From: Tenrec ecaudatus
Taxonomy: Eukaryota > Chordata > Mammalia > Afrosoricida > Tenrecidae
Length of the DNA: 64,000 nt
NCBI RefSeq assembly: GCF_050624435.1
Contig: NC_134540.1
Coordinates: forward strand, 24,330,001 to 24,394,000
Direction: 5' to 3'
Positions 56,527 to 64,000 of the stretch are shown one piece after another. A program made the position numbers and the translations under genes. The notes under the pieces were generated by a model. It was not told the origin of the DNA. It saw only the letters and a list, made by a program, of their open reading frames with translations, and ran no database searches. Position 1 is the stretch's first letter; every line of letters begins with the position of its first letter.

Positions 56527-58925
56527 GCTTGTTGTTGTTGTTGGGTGCCATTTACTCTGTTCCGACTCACAGTGACCACACTGTGTCCAACAGAGCTCAA
56601 CACCATCCAGGCCTGTGCCATCCTCACAACTGTTTGAGCCCCAACCTGCAGCCACTGTACTAATCCACCTTGTTGAGGGTCTTACTCTTTTCTCCTACCC
56701 CTCCCCTTAACCAGCGCTGTGTCCTTCTCCCAGAGCTGGCTTCTCCTGATAATATGTCCAAAAAACACGCGATGAAATCTCATTATCCCGACTTCTAAGG
56801 ACCATTCTGACTGTACTTGATCCAGGACAGATCTGTGTGTTCCTTGCACAGTTTAGGGTATTTATAATATTCTTTATCAGCGCCATAATTCAAAAGCATT
56901 GATTCTTCTTCGGTTTCCTTATTCAATGTCCAATGTACGCAGCCATATGAGGTGATGCAAAATACCCTGGCTTAAGTCAGTTAGTTGCACCTCAGTCTTC
57001 AAAACAACGTCTTTGTTTTTCAACACTTCCAAGAACTCTTAAGCAGTGGATTTACTGAACGCAATGTTATTTGATCTCTTGACTGCTGCTTCCATGAGCA
57101 TTGATTGTGTATACAAGCAAGACACAAGCCTTCACATTAAACTTCTCTCAGTTTATCATGATGCTACCGGTTGGTCCAGTCGTAAGAATTTCAATGGTCT
57201 TTCCACCGAGTTGCCATCCATACTGAAGGCTGAATGATTCGATCTTCATCAACAAGTGATTCAAGTCGTCCTCACTTTCAGCAAGCAAGGTTGTGTCATC
57301 TGCATATCACAGATTGTTAATAAATCTTCCTATAATCCCGACACTGCATTTTTATTCATATAATCCAGCTTCTCTGATTATTTGATCAGTATACACAATG
57401 AATTCATATGGTGATGATATAACTTTAAAGCACCTTTCTCTTGATTATAAATTATGGAACAAATGTTGCATACTGTATAATCACCTAAATACCTCTTGGT
57501 CCATGTAAAGGTTCCAGATGAGCACAATGAAGTGTTTGGAATTCCTGTTCTTCTCAAGGCTACCCATAGCCTGTTATGGTCCACGGAGTCACGCTGCTTT
57601 GCATAGTCAGTAAAGCACAAGCAGACACCTTCATGTTATTCTCTGCTTTCAGCCAAAATCCATCAAACTTTAGCAATATCCCTTTTTTTAACAACCTCTT
57701 CTGATTCCAGCCTGAATCTCTGTAAGCCTCCTATCAATGTACCGTTGAAATCATTGTTGGGTGATCCTCAGAAAAATTATTTATATGTGATATCAGTGAT
57801 ATTTTTCTTCAATTTGTCCATTCTGTTGGTTCACCTTTCTTTGGCCGGATACAAATATGGATTTCTTAAATAGTAGGTGGACCAAATAGCTCTCTTCCAA
57901 ATTTTCCTAGCACAGATGAATGACTACTTCCAATCAGTCATCTTCTTGTTGAGACATTTCAATTGGCATTCCATCAATTCCTGGAACCTTGTTTTTTGGC
58001 TAATGTCTTCAGTGCCTAAAGACTTCTGCTTGCAGTCCTTTGGTTCTTGATCATATGCTACCTCTTGATATGATTGACTGTCGACCAATTCTTTGGGGTA
58101 CAGTGATTGGTACTGTGAATTGTTTCCATCTTCTTTTGATACCTCCATAAATTTTTTCCATAGAATCTTTCGATATTGCAGCTTGAGACTTGAAATTTTT
58201 CTTTAGGTATTTCAGTAGAAGATATGTTTAACACGTTTTTCTTTTTGGTTTTCTAACTATAGGTCTTTGCACATTTCATTATAATATTGTCCTTTGTCAT
58301 CTCAAGCTGTCTTTTGAAATATTTTGTTCAGCTCTTTTATTTCATAATTTCTATTATTTGTCTTACCTACTCTACAATTATGAGCAAGTTTCAGGGTTTC
58401 TTCTGACAAGAACTTTGATCTTTTCTTTATTTCCTTTCTTTTTCATCACCTTTTTCTTCCTTCATGTATGATATTCTTAATTTTATCCCACAGTTCCTCA
58501 GGTCTTCTTTTGGTAGAAAATCTTCTGCATGAAACCTGTTCTTAAGATGTTCTCAAAATTCAGAAAGGAACACTCAAAAGTCTTAGTTTGGTCCTCATAG
58601 ACTTGTGGGTTTTTTGTTTGTTTGTTTTAGCTTCACCCTGAACTTACAGATGAGCAATTGATGTTTTATCCCACACTCCGGTTCTGGTTTTGTTTAGTTG
58701 GTGATATTGATCTTTTCCAGTGTCTCTTCCCACAGATGGAATCCATTCTATTTCTAAGTATTCCATCTAGAGAAGTCCACATTTGTGTTGTTGAAATGCT
58801 AAAGAAGTTGTTGATCTTGTGAAGTTCTAGCATGGGAGCTCCAGCTCCCATTCTTCCACCAAGGCCACGTTTTCCAACTCCAGAACAGCATGCTTCTTCT
58901 TCCTTCATAGTCGGTGCTTAGTCTG
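56527..58925 (-). pseudogene. RTE-type LINE relic, antisense, 2.4 kb
   Basis: The copy runs from the antisense tail (GTTGTTGTTGGGTGCCATTT) leftmost to the endonuclease rightmost. The polymerase box Tyr-Ala-Asp-Asp is intact at 57295-57306 on the minus strand, though a stop precedes it. Near 58715-58790 the minus strand encodes Trp-Thr-Ser-Leu-Asp-Gly and Cys-Gly-Lys-Arg-His-Trp-Lys, the late endonuclease region. The 5' part of the endonuclease is absent. Many stops and frameshifts show that it is dead. Confidence 0.88.
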
Positions 58926-59989
58926 GGAGCTCTGCTGAAGTTGGTTCACTTTGGTTGACCCTGCTGGGATTTGAAGATACCAGCATCACTGAAACACACA
59001 AGCCCCCAGAGTGTGACAAACCAACAGCCAAATGGTGGCCAAGTTTACAAAGATGGGTCTAAAAAGGACGTGAAGATAAGAAAACAATCAAATTAAGAGA
59101 GTGGAGAGAGAATTCTAGGAAAGGAGAATGACACGGCAGAACCAACGGTGAGGTGTGAAGAATGAGACAGTCACCCACTGAGTCTGGCCTGCGGTGGGAG
59201 GGAGAACTGTGCAAGGAGTGTTGGCAGAGACTGCATTGTGTTGTGCCACGAAGATGACCTTAGAGAGTCCGGGTGTTCATGGTAGAGGGAGCCCCGGAAT
59301 TCGAAGGATATGTGCTTCGAAAGAGCACTCATTATTTTATGGGAAATGGTGGAAGGCATGAAAAGGTTGTATGTTTCCAAAGACTGCTCTGATCGTTTTA
59401 AGGAGAATTGCAGAAGGAAGAACGAAGTGAAGAAAAATGGCGCGCGATTTTTCAGGTGAAAAGTGAAAGCATCTTGGACCAGGGTGTGGGCGATAAAGAT
59501 GAAGGGAAAAGACAGGTCTGTGATTATGTTGCTCACCCCCGTGAGTAAAAGGTAGAGGGAAGAGAGGATCAAGGGTAACTTTTGTATTTGGGGTTGGTCA
59601 ACTAGTTAGATGGTAGTGCCATTTACAGGGATGGGAAAGTCAAAGAGAGATGTATATTTTAGTGGGAACGTGTCATGTGCATGTTATACTTAACTCTATG
59701 CAAATCTCTAGAAGACAAAGGAACTTTGGAAGAACAAGAACAGGATGTAAGTTTGCTTATATTTATAAAACATACAAACAAACCAGCAAATGAAATGGGA
59801 AAATGGCAGCCGGGAAACAGGTAGGAGCAACAACAAGGGAATGTGCTGTTAGAGAGAGTCCTACTTCTATTCCTTTTTCCAAGAATGATAATTGTTTCCG
59901 CACATCCTTTCTTATGTGGCTAGGTGCATGTGGTTTTGATTTTCTAAGTTCTTTATTACAGAAATGGGCCGATACTACATCTGTTCTGA
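58926..59989. other. No gene recognised
   Basis: Unique sequence. A 133-codon minus-strand frame (59171-59572), rich in Phe, Leu and Ser, has no recognised domain. It lies opposite a purine-rich tract, so it is probably composition-driven. Confidence 0.45.
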
Positions 59990-60060
59990 AAGTCTGCTTT
60001 TCAGTTAACAAAATGTCTTGAGGGATTTTTTCATGCCAGCATATGCAGCTCCCAAAAGGA
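59990..60060. repeat. Possible L1 3'-end fragment
   Basis: CAAAATGTCTTGAGGGATTT and CATGCCAGCATATGCAG resemble an old L1M 3' UTR. The match is short. Confidence 0.35.
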
Positions 60061-60399
60061 CTTTTGATATATTTATTTTCATAAATGATTGTTCTGTTCA
60101 GTTTGTTTGCTTTTTTTTTTCATTAATAGTCACAGAAACACTAGGGAAGTCTTACATGTGCTTCAGACATCACATACTTCTCTACTTCTCGCTGTTTCTA
60201 CTTCCACCATCCTAGTCCAACTCTCCACCGCTCATCTAGATTTGTCTCTTTATGTGCCTCTTATTTCCACTGGCTGAATTCCAAGCCAGCCCTAACGCAA
60301 ACACAAACTCTGGGTTTGCCACTCCTCACTGAAAATGCTTGTGTGACGTCTTGTGATCTGCAGGATCTACACCTAAAATTACTCTTTAGCCTCTGTCAC

Positions 60400-60680
60400 C
60401 CTAGCTCTCCTTCATTCCCTCTTCTCCCAAGAACGTATGTGGTTTTCCCTCTGCTTGTTAAGTGAGCTGAACTCTTTTTCAACACTGGGCTTCCACACAT
60501 GTTGCATCCCCTAGAAGACTGTCCGGCCAGTACTCCTCACTGATGTCGTTTGAATGTGCCCACCTCAATGTCTGGTCTCACTTAAGAATCTCACTCCTTC
60601 AGAGAAACCTTCACTGGCACTCCCAAAGGTGTCATAATCCCCGGAGAGATTTTCTCATCATGTCCATCATGTGAGCTGAC
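60400..60680. repeat. Possible L2 LINE 3' fragment
   Basis: TTTTCCCTCTGCTTGTTAAG, CTCACTTAAGAATCTCACTC and CTTCAGAGAAACCTTCACTG are in the order of an L2 3' end, but decay is heavy. Confidence 0.45.
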
Positions 60681-60734
60681 AGGATTAGAAATCAGCCAGT
60701 TGTTTGTGATTAATAATACACCTTCCAGAACAGA

Positions 60735-61095
60735 AAGTGTCATTTGGGTGTCATAGCGTCACCTCTGACTCACAGTGACTGTACAAAACATTGCCAGATC
60801 TGGGGCCATTTTCCCAAGAGTAGAGATCTTGCAGTCTAATGTTGTAACCCCGTATCCATCTACCACAGAGAGTCTCCTTCCTCTCTTACGCCCACTCTCC
60901 ATTTCACCAAGCCTGGGTCCTTCAGGGACTGGTCTCTCCTGAGAACATGTCCAACATAAACCACATGAATTAGTGTCAACCTCTCTTGTAAGAAGTTTTC
61001 TGGATGTTCTTCCTCTAGAGCTTATTCTTTTTAGTTCATTCTTCAGACAGTCTACATTATATTCAATAGTCTTTGCCAACACCAGAAATCACATG
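60735..61095 (-). repeat. RTE LINE 3' part, antisense
   Basis: It reads GGGTGTCATAGCGTCACCTC, GGTCCTTCAGGGACTGGTCT, CTGAGAACATGTCCAAC and ATATTCAATAGTCTTTGCCA. All match the antisense RTE 3' end. Confidence 0.85.
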
Positions 61096-61679
61096 TCCAT
61101 TTTATTCACTCCATTATCTCTAATACCTAATGAACGTTTTAGCATGTAACAAAAGCACACCATGTATTTGGTGTACAAAAACATAATGAATGCCTAATTT
61201 CTTCTTCTCTCGTCTATTTTCAAAATAATGAGCACTGAATGGCTTTCAAACAACTAAATCACTAGAGAAGTGAAGTGGATACTAAAAATAGCTATTTACA
61301 GCTTGGGAGTTTATGGGAAGAAATTCCTTACTCTCTTCATACCCAAGGCTCATTGCAGCTCTCATCTCATTTCCAGCGGCTTTCTTTATCAATATTGTTC
61401 AATTGCTCTCCTTATCACTTGTGAGGGATAAAGATGATGAAATTAAGTTTCCAGGATAGACCATTGTTGGCAAAAGGATTAAGTTCTACAAGTTAGTTGA
61501 TATTTGTATGTAAGGAGCATTGAGCAAGCCTCTTTTCCCACCTGGGCAGTGAAATCATTTGATGGTGGGTGGCCATGTTGGATTTATTTATTTAGAAGGA
61601 AGGGATTCAGAGGAGGAAGTGCGGGGAGTGAAAGATAGGAAAAGAGGGAAAAAGAGAAGAAAATACACAAATATTTCCA
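61096..61679. other. No gene recognised
   Basis: Unique AT-rich sequence with no repeat I can assign. Confidence 0.5.
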
Positions 61680-61855
61680 AACAGCTACTATGGGTCAAGC
61701 ATACCCATATCTATATATTTTAAATCTACCCAGCATTATTTAATGCCAGCTATGGTTGTTGGGATTTTTCAGCTGAGGAAAGAGCCATTTAATGAGGTCA
61801 GAAACATTTTCAGAGTCATAGAACTTGGAAATGGCAGACTAATCTTTCAGAGAAG
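61680..61855 (+). repeat. MIR SINE, sense
   Basis: AACAGCTACTATGGGTCAAG, CAGCTGAGGAAAGAGCC, TCATAGAACTTGGAAATGG follow the MIR order. Confidence 0.65.
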
Positions 61856-62126
61856 GGAGTGGAGAGTGTCAGATTCAGACAGGGAGTAAGAGAAAACTGA
61901 GGACATTTATGTGTATAGGACAATAGCCAAACCCTGTTTTGTGATGTGTGTTTTTTTTTTTACTTTTCCTATGTCTATAGTATATACTACTGGATTTAAA
62001 ATCCACAGGAAAGATATTTTATAGTTAGTATCGCATGTGCAAAGATTGAAATTTAAAAATTGGCCATGAAAAATTCTATATCGGGACATAACGCTTTTCT
62101 TGGACCCTTTTCTTTCTGACATTTGG
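61856..62126. other. No gene recognised
   Basis: AT-rich spacer with a T run near 61951-61961. Confidence 0.5.
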
Positions 62127-62268
62127 TAGCAAGATTGACTGAAGCAGATACAATGATAGGTTCATGCCTTGCAACAAAGACGAGCTGGGGCAGCACTGGG
62201 CAATGTCCCCTGGTGTTTTACATGAGGTTGATGAGTTGAACCAGACTTGACAGGACGTAACAACCACC
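62127..62268 (+). repeat. RTE LINE/AfroSINE 3' tail, sense
   Basis: AGATTGACTGAAGCAGATAC and CATGAGGTTGATGAGTTGAA, then GACTTGACAGGACGTAACAA form a diverged RTE 3' end. Confidence 0.7.
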
Positions 62269-63339
62269 TGAAGGGATCCTTGAACATAAGCGCATATGCT
62301 ATCATGTCTTTTTCCCTGGATACAATATTTCAGCTAGTTCCCAAAAACATAAAGAAGGGAATAAAGAAAAAAATTTAGTTACAACCTATGGTGAAATGTA
62401 TTCTGTTGGAATAGAAATCAGGGAAGATTAATAGGAAGGCTGGTAAACCAAGAACTCTTGAAAAAATGTATTGGCACACATTGGAAAAGACTGTATCATA
62501 CATCACACATAGTGTGAATGATGTTTTAGGGACCTTGAAATGCACTTCTCTTTGGGGACTTCCTTGTATTGACCTCCCTCCATTTCCCCCAAAGATGAAG
62601 CGTTGGGGATTGGGGGCAGGAGGAGGATGGAGAGCCCACTGACAGCAGGCCTGCGAAGGGGAGGGGCTTGCCTTCACTTCTGAGATCCATCCTGAGATGG
62701 GTTGTTGAGCGTCACAGCAACCTAATAAAGCAGCCAAAGCATCTTGAAGCCCAATGTGTCTGGAGAAGAATCATTCTCTAAAGGCCTCAGGTCAGATGAC
62801 TCAGACCCTCGAGTTCCTTTCAAAGTTCATGGTAGGCACTTCACATAACATCCAAACACAGAAACTTGCTGTTCTCCAGAGAATGCAGCGCTGATACAGG
62901 ACAGTGATGTTCATGGCTTTTGAGGGCCACGTCTCATCGTAAGAAAGGCACTTTCTGTCATCTTCAAGAATAAACGGTACTGGAAATTAAAATTCGTAAC
63001 ACAGAACTACGAGCTATAAGGTCTAAAAGTTCCTATGCCCTGATATGTCCAGTTTATTCTATTCCGTTGCATTTTTTGATGGCCATGATTCCAGAGTTTG
63101 CTAGAGAGATTGAACCTGAAGATTCAGAAAACAGATGGGACAGAAGGAGAAACCTAAGTGTCACCACCCTAGAAAGAATTAGGATAGGAAGGGAGATCAA
63201 CATTGAGTCGATAAGTCAGATAATAGTAATTGTCTTTCCTCTGTTTCCTCCCACTCTCCAGAAATAACTTAAAAAAAAACTATCTTTACACACAGCCATG
63301 AAAGTAAGAGGGAAGTATTTCAACAGCAGAGGGATGTAT
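62269..63339. other. No gene recognised
   Basis: Unique sequence. A 120-codon minus-strand frame (62375-62737) has no recognisable domain. Confidence 0.45.
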
Positions 63340-64000
63340 GTGTTGCTTCCTAGTTAATACTCTAAATGAAGGTCACTTGCCCTGCTCTCCCAGCACCACC
63401 TTAGTGTCCTGGATATCACTGCAAGTCCAGTGGTACTCAAGGCCGGACAAAGGGAAGGCCCATGTTAAGTTCTCCATAGCTGCCCGCAGAGGGCATGTAG
63501 CAAGAAAGACACCTAGCTGTTTCCGTAGGTCCTCAGTAAGGACCCATGTTTTTAGACGGAGACGATGAGGCAGAAGAAGGTGCGGGAGGCGAGGAGGGAC
63601 TCTCCTATCCAGGCCTACAGAAAGGTCGGTGGACATGACTCTCATAAGGCTGATTGCGCCAGGATCAGCTGGAACGGACGACGACAGCATCCAAAATGGA
63701 ACCATAAAGGACAACAGTCAACATCCTACATTGGCGACTAGCGATTTTGGTGTTAAAAACGTGAGTATCCATCTAAAGAACAACTATGGATCTCTCCCTG
63801 TTCAGTGGGGGTTGGCAGGGAGAGATAGTAATACAAGTTGAACACTCATGAAAACAATTAGTTGAATTGGACCACGCACAAATCAGACTCCATTCCTTGA
63901 GGCCAGAAGAATTGGGTGGTGCCTGGCTATTGCCACCAAATGCTCTGAAAGGGCGTTGCAGAGTCCCGGAGGAGTGAGAGCAAAATGTGCTCTGCCCCCA
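63340..64000. other. Unassigned, relatively GC-rich segment at the right edge, possibly repeat-derived
   Basis: Composition shifts here to fewer A/T runs and more CpG. Open frames on both strands (63373-63714 minus, 113 codons; 63629-63841 plus, 70 codons) overlap, so neither is compelling. The stretch with CAGCATCCAAAATGGAACC and AGAATTGGGTGGTGCCTGG feels like part of a longer dispersed afrotherian element that continues beyond the window. That is an unverified impression. Confidence 0.35.

Noticed and set aside
59171..59572. 133-codon minus-strand frame as a membrane protein (Phe/Leu-rich)
   Set aside because: The hydrophobic character follows from the purine-rich opposite strand. No defined helix pattern or family signature was seen.

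Overview
The window looks like mammalian intergenic or intronic DNA from an afrotherian, most likely a tenrec (lesser hedgehog tenrec type). The afrotherian call rests on many copies of what I recognise from memory as AfroSINEs, together with their RTE (BovB-like) LINE partner. The tenrec call rests on short hAT transposons with SPIN-type ends and 8-bp target duplications; SPIN elements are known from tenrecs. No database search was possible, so family names are recognition calls. I found no convincing host protein-coding exon, tRNA, rRNA or small RNA gene. Almost all longer open frames fall in repeats, and the rest resemble nothing I know.

Layout. 0-9.5 kb: a GA-rich retroposon that I call family T (258-1632), AfroSINEs, a 5'-truncated RTE LINE (3668-5737), a GA/GT microsatellite and more AfroSINEs. 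9.5-20 kb: AfroSINEs, a short family T copy, two inverted ERVL-type LTRs (the first split by a hAT element), an older family T relative and two inverted MLT1-type LTRs. 20-27 kb: an L1 ORF2 relic split by an ERVL-type LTR, then a near-complete RTE LINE split by a hAT element. 27-34.8 kb: a 2.2-kb family T copy inside an AfroSINE, then mostly unique AT-rich DNA. 34.8-40 kb: unique DNA with MIR, AfroSINE and RTE fragments. 39.7-47.5 kb: an ERVL-type LTR containing a dimeric family T element, another long family T copy beside a dead mariner transposase, an MLT1 LTR, a family T copy with a large GGAT expansion, a SPIN-like hAT and a solo LTR with target duplications. 47.5-54.9 kb: hAT, a second dimeric element, and a 2.2-kb family T copy containing another solo LTR. 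54.9-64 kb: a 2.4-kb antisense RTE LINE, ancient L2/MIR pieces, RTE tails and an unassigned, relatively GC-rich segment at the right edge.

The most informative content is the record of transposition. Nested insertions with visible target duplications order the families in time: ERVL LTR before hAT, RTE LINE before hAT, AfroSINE before family T, family T before one ERVL-type LTR, L1 before another. Family T is the least described component. It has no recognised coding region, ends in AATAAA plus an A-rich tail, carries an internal tandem module of about 248 bp, and has given rise to a dimeric short element that jumped as one unit at two loci.
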